Origin: Osmia lignaria lignaria
Lineage: Eukaryota; Arthropoda; Insecta; Hymenoptera; Megachilidae
DNA length: 64,000 bases
Assembly: GCF_051020975.1 (NCBI RefSeq)
Contig: NW_027478165.1
Coordinates: 5,610,001-5,674,000, forward strand
Direction: 5' to 3'
Shown piece by piece: positions 37,092 through 49,004 of the stretch. The notes below the pieces were generated by a model. That model did no database searches. It had not been told where the DNA came from and saw only the letters and a program-made list of their open reading frames with translations. The number at the start of each line of letters is the position of its first letter. Position 1 is the first letter of the stretch. The translations under genes were made by a program, and so were the position numbers.

Positions 37092-37412
37092 CAGACCTTT
37101 CTTGTAGAGAATTAAGTTTCCTACTTTTTATGTAGTATGATATTTTTTGATCAGATGCGTAGTTCTCGAGATATATCAAGATATTTAAAAGTTCCGAAGC
37201 CGCACCAACATAATAGAGATACAGAAACACCGTGGCCCCTTTCTTTGAGATAACTCTGCACTATTGCGAGCTGCAAATGCCATTCCAGCTTAGCTGTGCA
37301 GAGGAAGAACAACAAGAAGAAGAAATATCTCGAAATATGTCCGTCAGGCCAGTTCCTTTGAGCTGAATCTGCAAATATCTCGGAAACGAAGCGAGCTATG
37401 GCAAACTGTTAA
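37092..37412 (+). repeat. 321-bp monomer (1-base deletion)
   Basis: GCCATTCCAGC near 37280 lacks one base of GCCACTTCCAGC. The head reads CAGACC instead of GAGACC and the spacer reads TTTATGTAGTATG. The monomer at 37735 shares TTTATGTAGTATG, so the two are close relatives although only the first has the deletion. Confidence 0.92.
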
Positions 37413-38700
37413 GAGACGTTTTTTGTAGAGAATTATGTTTCCTACAATTTATCTTCTATGATATTTTTTGATCAGATGCGTAGTTCTCGAGATATATCAA
37501 GATATTTAAAAGTTCCGAAGCCGCACCAACATAATAGAGATACAGAAACACCGTGGCCCCTCTCTTTGAGATAACTCTGCACTATTGCGAGCTGCAAATG
37601 CCACTTCCAGCTTAGCTGTGCAGAAGAAGAACAACAAGAAGAAGAAATATCTCGAAATATGTCCGTCAGGCCCCTTCCCTTGAGATAAATCTGCAAATAT
37701 CTCGGAAACGAAGCGAGCTATGGCAAAATGTTTAGAGACCTTTCTTGTAGAGAATTAAGTTTCCTACTTTTTATGTAGTATGATATTTTTTGATCAGATG
37801 CGTAGTTCTCGAGATATATCAAGATATTTAAAAGTTCCGAAGCTGCACCAACATAATAGAGGTACAGAAACACCGTGGCCTCTTTCTTTGAGATAACTCT
37901 GCACTATTGCGAGCTGCAAATGCCGCTTCGAGCTTAGCTGTGCAGAAGAAGAACAACAAGAAGAAGAAATATCTCGAAATATGTCCGTCAGACCCCTTCC
38001 CTTGAGATGAATCTGCAAATATCTTGGAAACGAAGCGAGCTATGGCAAAATGTTAAGAGACCTTTTTTGTAGAGAATAATGTTTCCTACAATTTACCTTC
38101 TATGATATTTTTTGATCAGAAGCGTAGTTTTCGAGATATATCGAGATATTTAAAAGTTCCGAAGCCGCACCAACATAATAGAGATACAGAAACACCGTGG
38201 CCCCTTTCTTTGAGATAACTCTGCACTATTGCGACCTGCAAATGCCACTTCCAGCTCAGCTGTGCAGAAGAAGAACAACAAGAAGAAGAAATATCTCGAA
38301 ATATGTCCGTCAGGCCCCTTCCCTTGAGATAAATCTGCAAATATCTCGGAAACGAAGCGAGCTATGGCAAAATGTTAAGAGACCTTTTTTGTAGAGAATT
38401 AAGTTTCCTACTTTTTATGTTCGATGATATTTTTTGATCAGATGCGTAGTTCTCGAGATATATCAAGATATTTAAAAGTTCCGAAGCCGCACCAACATAA
38501 TAGAGATACAGAAACACCGTGGCCCCTTTCTTTGAGATAACTCTGCACTATTGCGAGCTGTAAATGCCACTTCCAGCTTAGCTGTGCAGAAGAAGAACAA
38601 CAAGAAGAAGAAATATCTCGAAATATGTCCGTCAGGCCCCTTCCCTTGAGATATATCTGCAAATATCTCGGAAACGAAGCGAGCTATGGCAAAATGTTCA

Positions 38701-40310
38701 GAGACCTTTTTTGTAGAGAATTATGCTTCCTACAATTTATGTTCTATGATATTTTTTGATCAGAAGCGTAGTTTTCGAGATATATCGAGATATTTAAAAG
38801 TTCCGAAGCCGCACCAACATAATAGAGATACAGAAACACCGTGGCCCCTTTCGTTGAGATAACTCTGCACTAGTGCGAGCCGCAAATGCCACTTCCAGCT
38901 TAGCTGTGCAGAAGAAGAACAACAAGAAGAAGAAATATCTCGAAATATGTCCGTCAGGCCCCTTCCCTTGAGATAAATCTGCAAATATCTCGGAAACGAA
39001 GCGAGCTATGGCAAAATGTTAAGAGACCTTTTTTGTAGAGAATTAAGTTTCCTACTTTTTATGTTCTATGATATTTTTTGATCAGATGCGTAGTTCTCGA
39101 GATATATCAAGATATTTAAAAGTTCCGAAGCCGCACCAACATAATAGAGATACAGAAACACCGTGGCCCCTTTCTTTGAGATAACTCTGCACTAGTGCGA
39201 GCCGCAAATGCCACTTCCAGCTTAGCTGTGCAGAAGAAGAACAACAAGAAGAAGAAATATCTCGAAATATGTCCGTCAGGCCCCTCCCCTTGAGATAAAT
39301 CTGCAAATATCTCGGAAACGAAGCGAGCTATGGCAAAATGTTAAGAGACCTTTTTTGTAGAGAATTAAGTTCCCTACTTTTTATGTTCTATGATATTTTT
39401 TGATCAGATGCGTAGTTCTCGAGATATATCAAGATATTTAAAAGTTCCGAAGCCGCACCAACATAATAGAGATACAGAAACACCGTGGCCCCTTTCTTTG
39501 AGATAACTCTGCACTATTGCGAGCTGCAAATGCCACTTCCAGCTTAGCTGTGCAGAGGAAGAACAACAAGAAGAAGAAGTATCTCGAAATATGTCCGTCA
39601 GGCCCGTTCCTTTGAGCTGAATCTGCAAATATCTCGGAAACGAAGCGAGCTATGGCAAAATGTTAAGAGACGTTTTTTGTAGAGAATTATGTTTCCTACA
39701 ATTTATGTTCTATGATATTTTTTGATCAGAAGCGTAGTTTTCGAGATATATCGAGATATTTAAAAGTTCCGAAGCCGCACCAACATAATAGAGATACAGA
39801 AACACCGTGGCCCCTTTCTTTGAGATAACTCTGCACTAGTGTGAGCCGCAAATGCCACTTCCAGCTTAGCTGTGCAGAAGAAGAACAACAAGAAGAAGAA
39901 ATATCTCGAAATACGTCCGTCAGGCCCCTTCCCTTGAGATAAATCTGCAAATATCTCGGAAACGAAGCGAGCTATGGCAAAATGTTAAGAGACCTTTTTT
40001 GTAGAGAATTATATTTCCTACAATTTATGATCTATGATATTTTTTGATCAGAAGCGTAGTTTTCCAGATATATCGAGATATTTAAAAGTTCCGAAGCCGC
40101 ACCAACATAATAGAGATACAGAAACACCGTGGCCCCTTTCTTTGAGATAACTCTGCACTAGTGCGAGCTGCAAATGCCACTTCCAGCTTAGCTGTGCAGA
40201 AGAAGAACAACAAGAAGAAGAAGTATCTCGAAATATGTCCGTCAGGCCCGTTCCTTTGAGCTGAATCTGCAAATATCTCGGAAACGAAGCGAGCTATGGC
40301 AAAATGTTAA
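38701..40310 (+). repeat. Five-monomer segment with a distant copy at 50.6-51.9 kb
   Basis: Starts with the rare TTATGCTTCC head and TTTCGTTGAG. It contains two CCCGTTCCTTTGAGCTG / GAAGTATCTCG monomers and one with AAATACGTCCG. The same markers occur at 50615-51902. The distant copy lacks one monomer: offset 11,914 bases for the first unit and 11,592 for the others, a difference of exactly 322. Confidence 0.8.
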
Positions 40311-42564
40311 GAGACCTTTTTTGTAGAGAATTATGTTTCCTACAATTTATGTTCTATGATATTTTTTGATCAGAAGCGTAGTTTTCGAGATATATCGAGA
40401 TATTTAAAAGTTCCGAAGCCGCACCAACATAATAGAGATACAGAAACACCGTGACCCCTTTCTTTGAGATAACTCTGCACTATTGCGAGCTGGAAATGCC
40501 ACTTCCAGTTTAGCTGTGCAGAAGAAGAACAACAAGAAGAAGAAATATCTCGAAATATGTCCGTTAGGCCCCTTCCCTTGAGATAAATCTGCAAATATCT
40601 CGGAAACGAAGCGAGCTATGGCAAAATGTTAAGAGACCTTTTTTGTAGAGAATTATGTTTCCTACAATTTATGTTCGATGATATTTTTTGATCAGATGCG
40701 TAGTTCTCGAGATATATCAAGATATTTAAAAGTTCCGAAGCTGCACCAACATAATAGAGGTACAGAAACACCGTGGCCTCTTTCTTTGAGATAACTCTGC
40801 ACTATTGCGAGCTGCAAATGCCACTTCGAGCTTAGCTGTGCAGAAGAAGAACAACAAGAAGAAGAAATATCTCGAAATATGTCCGTCAGGCCCCTTCCCT
40901 TGAGATAAATCTGCAAATATCTCGGAAACGAAGAGAGCTATGGCAAAATGTTAAGAGACCTTTTTTGTAGAGAATTAAGTTTCCTACTTTTCATGTTCTA
41001 TGATATTTTTTGATCAGATGCGTAGTTCTCGAGATATATCAAGATATTTAAAAGTTCCGAAGCCGCACCAACATAATAGAGATACAGAAACACCGTGGCC
41101 CCTTTCTTTGAGATAACTCTGCACTATTGCGAGCTGTAAATGCCACTTCCAGCTTAGCTGTGCAGAAGAAGAACAACAAGAAGAGGAAATATCTCGAAAT
41201 ATGTCCGTCAGGCCCCTTCCCTTGAAATAAATATGCAAATATCTCGGAAACGAAGCGAGCTATGGCAAAATGTTGAGAGACCTTTTTTGTAGAGAATTAA
41301 GTTTCCTACTTTTTATGTTCTATGATATTTTTTGATCAGATGCGTAGTTCTCGAGATATATCAAGATATTTAAAAGTTCCGAAGCCGCACCAACATAATA
41401 GAGATACAGAAACACCGTGGCCCCTTTCTTTGAGATAACTGTGCACTAGTGCGAGCCGCAAATGCCACTTCCAGCTTAGCTGTGCAGAAGAAGAACAACA
41501 AGAAGAAGAAATATCTCGAAATATGTCCGTCAGGCCCCTTCCCTTGAGATAAATCTGCAAATATCTCGGAAACGAAGCGAGCTATGGCAAAATGTTAAGA
41601 GACCTTTTTTGTAGCGAATTATGTTTCCTACTTTTTATGTTCTATGATATTTTTTGATCAGACGCGTAGTTCTCGAGATATATCAAGATATTTAAAAGTT
41701 CCGAAGCCGCACCAACATAATAGAGATACAGAAACACCGTGGCCCCTTTCTTTGAGATATCTCTGCACTATTGCGAGCTGCAAATGCTACTTCCAGCTTA
41801 GCTGTGCAGAAGAAGAACAACAAGAAGAAGAAATATCTCGAAATATGTCCGTTAGGCCCCTTCCCTTGAGATAAATCTGCAAATATCTCGGAAACGAAGC
41901 GAGCTATGGCAAAATGTTAAGAGACCTTTTTTGTAGAGAATTATGTTTCCTACAATTTATGTTCTATGATATTTTTTGATCAGAAGCGTAGTTTTCGAGA
42001 TATATCGAGATCTTTAAAGGTTCCGAAGCCGCACCAACATAATAGAGATACAGAAACACCGTGGCCCCTTTCTTTGAGATAACTCTGCACTAGTGCGAGC
42101 CGCAAATGCCACTTCCAGCTTAGCTGTGCAGAAGAAGAACACCAAGAAGAAGAAATATCTCGAAATATGTCCGTCAGGCCCCTTCCCTTGAAATAAATAT
42201 GCAAATATCTCGGAAACGAAGCGAGCTATGGCAAAATGTTGAGAGACCTTTTTTGTAGAGAATTAAGTTTCCTACTTTTTATGTTCTATGATATTTTTTG
42301 ATCAGATGCGTAGTTCTCGAGATATATCAAGATATTTAAAAGTTCCGAAGCCGCACCAACATAATAGAGATACAGAAACACCGTGGCCCCTTTCTTTGAG
42401 ATAACTGTGCACTAGTGCGAGCCGCAAATGCCACTTCCAGCTTAGCTGTGCAGAAGAAGAACAACAAGAAGAAGAAATATCTCGAAATATGTCCGTCAGG
42501 CCCCTTCCCTTGAGATAAATCTGCAAATATCTCGGAAACGAAGCGAGCTATGGCAAAATGTTAA

Positions 42565-44496
42565 GAGACCTTTTTTGTAGAGAATTATGTTTCCTACTTT
42601 TTATGTTCTATGATATTTTTTGATCAGACGCGTAGTTCTCGAGATATATCAAGATATTTAAAAGTTCCGAAGCCGCACCAACATAATAGAGATACAGAAA
42701 CACCGTGGCCCCTTTCTTTGAGATATCTCTGCACTATTGCGAGCTGCAAATGCCACTTCCAGCTTAGCTGTGCAGAAGAAGAACAACAAGAAGAAGAAAT
42801 ATCTCGAAATATGTCTGTTAGGCCCCTTCCCTTGAGATAAATCTGCAAATATCTCGGAAACGAAGCGAGCTATGGCAAAATGTTAAGAGACGTTTTTTGT
42901 AGAGAATTATGTTTCCTACAATTTATGTTCTATGATATTTTTTGATCAGAAGCGTAGTTTTCGAGATATATCGAGATATGTAAATGTTCCGAAGACGCAC
43001 CAACATAATAGAGATACAGAAACACCGTGGCCCCTTTCTTTGAGATAACTGTGCACTAGTGCGAGCCGCAAATGCCACTTCCAGCTTAGCTGTGCAGAAG
43101 AAGAACAACAAGAAGAAGAAATATCTCGAAATATGTCCGTCAGGCCCCTTCCCTTGAGATATATCTGCAAATATCTCGGAAACGAAGCGAGCTATGGCAA
43201 AATGTTAAGAGACCGTTTTTGTAGAGAATTATGTTTCCTACTTTTTATGTTCTATGATATTTTTTGATCAGAGGCGTAGTTCTCGAGATATATCAAGATA
43301 TTTAAAAGTTCCGAAGCCGCACCAACATAATAGAGATACAGAAACACCGTGGCCTCTTTCTTTGAGATAACTCTGCACTATTGCGAGCTGCAAATGCCAC
43401 TTCCAGCTTAGCTGTGCAGAAGAAGAACAACAAGAAGAAGAAATATCTCGAAATATGTCCGTCAGGCCCCTTCCCTTGAGATAAATCTGCAAATATCTCG
43501 GAAACGAAGCGAGCTATGGCAAAATGTTAAGAGACCTTTTTTGTAGAGAATTATGTTTCCTACTTTTTATGTTCTATGATATTTTTTGATCAGACGCGTA
43601 GTTCTCGAGATATATCAAGATATTTAAAAGTTCCGAAGCCGCACCAACATAATAGAGATACAGAAACACCGTGGCCCCTTTCTTTGAGATATCTCTGCAC
43701 TATTGCGAGCTGCAAATGCCACTTCCAGCTTAGCTGTGCAGAAGAAGAACAACAAGAAGAAGAAATATCTCGAAATATGTCCGTTAGGCCCCTTCCCTTG
43801 AGATAAATCTGCAAATATCTCGGAAACGAAGCGAGCTATGGCAAAATGTTAAGAGACGTTTTTTGTAGAGAATTATGTTTCCTACAATTTATGTTCTATG
43901 ATATTTTTTGATCAGAAGCGTAGTTTTCGAGATATATCGAGATATGTAAAAGTTCCGAAGACGCACCAACATAATAGAGATACAGAAACACCGTGGCCCC
44001 TTTCTTTGAGATAACTGTGCACTAGTGCGAGCCGCAAATGCCACTTCCAGCTTAGCTGTGCAGAAGAAGAACAACAAGAAGAAGAAATATCTCGAAATAT
44101 GTCCGTCAGGCCCCTTCCCTTGAGATATATCTGCAAATATCTCGGAAACCAAGCGAGCTATGGCAAAATGTTAAGAGACCGTTTTTGTAGAGAATTATGT
44201 TTCCTACTTTTTATGTTCTATGATATTTTTTGATCAGACGCGTAGTTCTCGAGATATATCAAGATATTTAAAAGTTCCGAAGACGCACCAACATAATAGA
44301 GATACAGAAACACCGTGGCCCCTTTCTTTGAGATAACTGTGCACTAGTGCGAGCCGCAAATGCCACTTCCAGCTTAGCTGTGCAGAAGAAGGACAACAAG
44401 AAGAAGAAATATCTCGAAATATGTCCGTCAGGCCCCTTCCCTTGAGATATATCTGCAAATATCTCGGAAACGAAGCGAGCTATGGTAAAATGTTAA
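42565..44496 (+). repeat. 966-bp trimeric HOR, two copies
   Basis: The pair of monomers at 42565-43208 (GAGATATCTC type, then GAGATATGTAAA / GAAGACGCACC type) recurs at 43531-44174, offset 966. The third positions differ: a GATCAGAGGCG monomer at 43209 and a GATCAGACGCG / GAAGACGCACC monomer at 44175. The GAGATATCTC type also lies 966 bases to the left, at 41599, so the trimer may extend there in part. Confidence 0.8.
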
Positions 44497-45130
44497 GAGA
44501 CCGTTTTTGTAGAGAATTATATTTCCTACTTTCTATGTTCTATGATATTTTTTGATCAGACGCGTAGTTCTCGAGATATATCAAGATATTTAAAAGTTCC
44601 GAAGCCGCACCAACATAATAGAGATACAGAAACACCGTGGCCTCTTTCTTTGAGATAACTCTGCACTATTGCGAGCTGCAAATGCCACTTCCAGCTTAGC
44701 TGTGCAGAAGAAGAACAACAAGAAGACGAAATATCTCGAAATATGTCCGTCAGGCCCCTTGCCTTGAGATAAATCTGCAAATATCTCGGAAACGAAGAGA
44801 GCTATGGCAAAATGTTAAGAGACCTTTTTTGTAGAGAATTAAGTTTCCTACTTTTCATGTTCTATGATATTTTTTGATCAGATGCGTAGTTCTCGAGATA
44901 TATCAAGATATTTAAAAGTTCCGAAGCCGCACCAACATAATAGAGATACAGAAACACCGTGGCCCCTTTCTTTGAGATAACTCTGCACTATTGCGAGCTG
45001 TAAATGCCACTTCCAGCTTAGCTGTGCAGAAGAAGAACAACAAGAAGAAGAAATATCTCGAAATATGTCCGTCAGGCCCCTTCCCTTGAGATATATCTGC
45101 AAATATCTCGGAAACGAAGCGAGCTATGGC
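44000..45130 (+). repeat. Segment copied to 49.47-50.60 kb
   Basis: Marker GGAAACCAAGCGAG at about 44142 recurs at about 49616, offset 5474 (17 monomers). The following monomers match in order: GACGCG / GAAGACGCACC, then GACGCG / GTGGCCTCTTTC, then the TTTTCATG type. Private changes in this copy include GAAGAAGGACAAC, TATGGTAAAATG and CCCCTTGCC. Limits are approximate. Confidence 0.7.
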
Positions 45131-45530
45131 AAAATGTTAACAGACCTTTTTTGTAGAGAATTAAGTTTCCTACAATTTATCTTCTATGATATTTTTTGAT
45201 CAGAAGCGTAGTTTTCGAGATATATCAAGATATTTAAAAGTTCCGAAGCCGCACCAACATAATAGAGATACAGAAACACCGTGGCCCCTTTCTTTGAGGT
45301 AACTGTGCACTAGTGCGAGCCGCAAATGCCACTTCCAGCTTAGCTGTGCAGAAGAAGAACAACAAGAAGAAGAAATATCTCGAAATATGTCCGTCAGGCC
45401 CCTTCCCTTGAGATAAATCTGCAAATATCTCGGAAACGAAGCGAGCTATGGCAAAATGTTAAGAGACCTTTTTTGTAGAGAATTATGTTTCCTACTTTTT
45501 ATGTTCTATGATATTTTTTGATCAGACGCG

Positions 45531-48100
45531 TAGTTCTCGAGATATATCAAGATATTTAAAAGTTCCGAAGCCGCACCAACATAATAGAGATACAGAAACA
45601 CCGTGGCCCCTTTCTTTGAGATATCTCTGCACTATTGCGAGCTGCAAATGCCACTTCCAGCTTAGCTGTGCAGAAGAAGAACAACAAGAAGAAGAAATAT
45701 CTCGAAATATGTCCGTGAGGCCCCTTCCCTTGAGATAAATCTGCAAATATCTCGGAAACGAAGCGAGCTATGGCAAAATGTTAAGAGACCTTATTTGTAG
45801 AGAATTAAGTTTCCTACTTTTTATGTTCTATGATATTTTTTGATCAGATGCGTAGTTCTCGAGATATATCAAGATATTTAAAAGTTCCGAAACCGCACCA
45901 ACATAATAGAGATACAGAAACACCGTGGCCCCTTTCTTTGAGATAACTCTGCACTAGTGCGAGCCGCAAATGCCACTTCCAGCTTAGCTGTGCAGAAGAA
46001 GAACACCAAGAAGAAGAAATATCTCGAAATATGTCCGTCAGGCCCCTTCCCTTGAAATAAATATGCAAATATCTCGGAAACGAAGCGAGCTATGGCAAAA
46101 TGTTGAGAGACCTTTTTTGTAGAGAATTAAGTTTCCTACTTTTTATGTTCTATCATATTTTTTGATCAGATGCGTAGTTCTCGAGATATATCAAGATATT
46201 TAAAAGTTCCGAAGCCGCACCAACATAATAGAGATACAGAAACACCGTGGCCCCTTTCTTTGAGATAACTGTGCACTAGTGCGAGCCGCAAATGCCACTT
46301 CCAGTTTAGCTGTGCAGAAGAAGAACAACAAGAAGAAGAAATATCTCGAAATATGTCCGTTAGGCCCCTTCCCTTGAGATACATCTGCAAATATCTCGGA
46401 AACGAAGCGAGCTATGGCAAAATGTTAAGAGACCTTTTTTGTAGAGAATTATGTTTCCTACAATTTATGTTCGATGATATTTTTTGATCAGATGCGTAGT
46501 TCTCGAGATATATCAAGATATTTAAAAGTTCCGAAGCTGCACCAACATAATAGAGGTACAGAAACACCGTGGCCTCTTTCTTTGAGATAACTCTGCACTA
46601 TTGCGAGCTGCAAATGCCACTTCGAGCTTAGCTGTGCAGAAGAAGAACAACAAGAAGAAGAAATATCTCGAAATATGTCCGTCAGGCCCCTTCCCTTGAG
46701 ATAAATCTGCAAATATCTCGGAAACGAAGAGAGCTATGGCAAAATGTTAAGAGACCTTTTTTGTAGAGAATTAAGTTTCCTACTTTCCATGTTCTATGAT
46801 ATTTTTTGATCAGATGCGTAGTTCTCGAGATATATCAAGATATTTAAAAGTTCCGAAGCCGCACCAACATAATAGAGATACAGAAACACCGTGGCCCCTT
46901 TCTTTGAGATATCTCTGCACTATTGCGAGCTGCAAATGCCACTTCCAGCTTAGCTGTGCAGAAGAAGAACAACAAGAAGAAGAAATATCTCGAAATATGT
47001 CCGTGAGGCCCCTTCCCTTGAGATAAATCTGCAAATATCTCGGAAACGAAGCGAGCTATGGCAAAATGTTAAGAGACCTTATTTGTAGAGAATTAAGTTT
47101 CCTACTTTTTATGTTCTATGATATTTTTTGATCAGATGCGTAGTTCTCGAGATATATCAAGATATTTAAAAGTTCCGAAACCGCACCAACATAATAGAGA
47201 TACAGAAACACCGTGGCCCCTTTCTTTGAGATAACTCTGCACTAGTGCGAGCCGCAAATGCCACTTCCAGCTTAGCTGTGCAGAAGAAGAACACCAAGAA
47301 GAAGAAATATCTCGAAATATGTCCGTCAGGCCCCTTCCCTTGAAATAAATATGCAAATATCTCGGAAACGAAGCGAGCTATGGCAAAATGTTGAGAGACC
47401 TTTTTTGTAGAGAATTAAGTTTCCTACTTTTTATGTTCTATCATATTTTTTGATCAGATGCGTAGTTCTCGAGATATATCAAGATATTTAAAAGTTCCGA
47501 AGCCGCACCAACATAATAGAGATACAGAAACACCGTGGCCCCTTTCTTTGAGATAACTGTGCACTAGTGCGAGCCGCAAATGCCACTTCCAGTTTAGCTG
47601 TGCAGAAGAAGAACAACAAGAAGAAGAAATATCTCGAAATATGTCCGTTAGGCCCCTTCCCTTGAGATACATCTGCAAATATCTCGGAAACGAAGCGAGC
47701 TATGGCAAAATGTTAAGAGACCTTTTTTGTAGAGAATTATGTTTCCTACAATTTATGTTGGATGATATTTTTTGATCAGATGCGTAGTTCTCGAGATATA
47801 TCAAGATATTTAAAAGTTCCGAAGCTGCACCAACATAATAGAGGTACAGAAACACCGTGGCCTCTTTCTTTGAGATAACTCTGCACTATTGCGAGCTGCA
47901 AATGCCACTTCGAGCTTAGCTGTGCAGAAGAAGAACAACAAGAAGAAGAAATATCTCGAAATATGTCCGTCAGGCCCCTTCCCTTGAGATAAATCTGCAA
48001 ATATCTCGGAAACGAAGAGAGCTATGGCAAAATGTTAAGAGACCTTTTTTGTAGAGAATTAAGTTTCCTACTTTCCATGTTCTATGATATTTTTTGATCA
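45531..48100 (+). repeat. 1288-bp tetrameric HOR, two copies
   Basis: Four monomer types recur at offset 1288: the GAGATATCTC/GTGAGGCC type, the GAACACCAAGAAG type with TTGAAATAAATATGC, the CTATCATATT type with a GAGATACATC tail, and the TTCGAGCTTAG subfamily. GAGATACATC occurs at 46375, 47663 and 48629, the last spacing being 966. So a partial third copy follows at about 48361-49004 without the GAACACCAAG monomer. The copies look almost identical; ATGTTGGATG near 47757 is private to copy 2. Confidence 0.85.
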
Positions 48101-48360
48101 GATGCGTAGTTCTCGAGATATATCAAGATATTTAAAAGTTCCAAAGCCGCACCAACATAATAGAGATACAGAAACACCGTGGCCCCTTTCTTTGAGATAA
48201 CTCTGCACTATTGCGAGCTGTAAATGCCACTTCCAGCTTAGCTGTGCAGAAGAAGAACAACAAGAAGAAGAAATATCTCGAAATATGTCCGTCAGGCCCC
48301 TTCCCTTGAGATATATCTGCAAATATCTCGGAAACGAAGCGAGCTATGGCAAAATGTTAA

Positions 48361-49004
48361 GAGACCTTTTTTGTAGAGAATTATGTTTCCTACAATTTAT
48401 GTTCTATGATATTTTTTGATCAGAAGCGTAGTTTTCGAGATATATCGAGATATTTAAAAGTTCCGAAGCCGCACCAACATAATAGAGATACAGAAACACC
48501 GTGGCCCCTTTCTTTGAGATAACTCTGCACTAGTGCGAGCCGCAAATGCCACTTCCAGTTTAGCTGTGCAGAAGAAGAACAACAAGAAGAAGAAATATCT
48601 CGAAATATGTCCGTTAGGCCCCTTCCCTTGAGATACATCTGCAAATATCTCGGAAACGAAGCGAGCTATGGCAAAATGTTAAGAGACCTTTTTTGTAGAG
48701 AATTATGTTTCCTACAATTTATGTTCGATGATATTTTTTGATCAGATACGTAGTTCTCGAGATATATCAAGATATTTAAAAGTTCCGAAGCTGCACCAAC
48801 ATAATAGAGGTACAGAAACACCGTGGCCTCTTTCTTTGAGATAACTCTGCACTATTGCGAGCTGCAAATGCCACTTCGAGCTTAGCTGTGCAGAAGAAGA
48901 ACAACAAGAAGAAGAAATATCTCGAAATATGTCCGTCAGGCCCCTTCCCTTGAGATAAATCTGCAAATATCTCGGAAACGAAGAGAGCTATGGCAAAATG
49001 TTAA
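48361..49004 (+). repeat. Partial third copy of the 1288-bp tetramer
   Basis: Carries the GAGATACATC-tail monomer and the TTCGAGCTTAG subfamily monomer in the same order, but 966 rather than 1288 bases after copy 2. The first of the two has a subtype-1 head and GCACTAGTGC without the ACTGTGCAC change, so it is chimeric. GATCAGATACG near 48743 is private. Confidence 0.78.

Noticed and set aside
33475..47026. Plus-strand frames of 65-78 codons near 33.5, 38.2, 41.6, 42.6, 43.6, 45.5 and 46.8 kb
   Set aside because: They appear only where a point change or 1-base deletion removes a stop in the repeat. They have no conserved start context or function and share the monomer sequence with non-coding neighbours.
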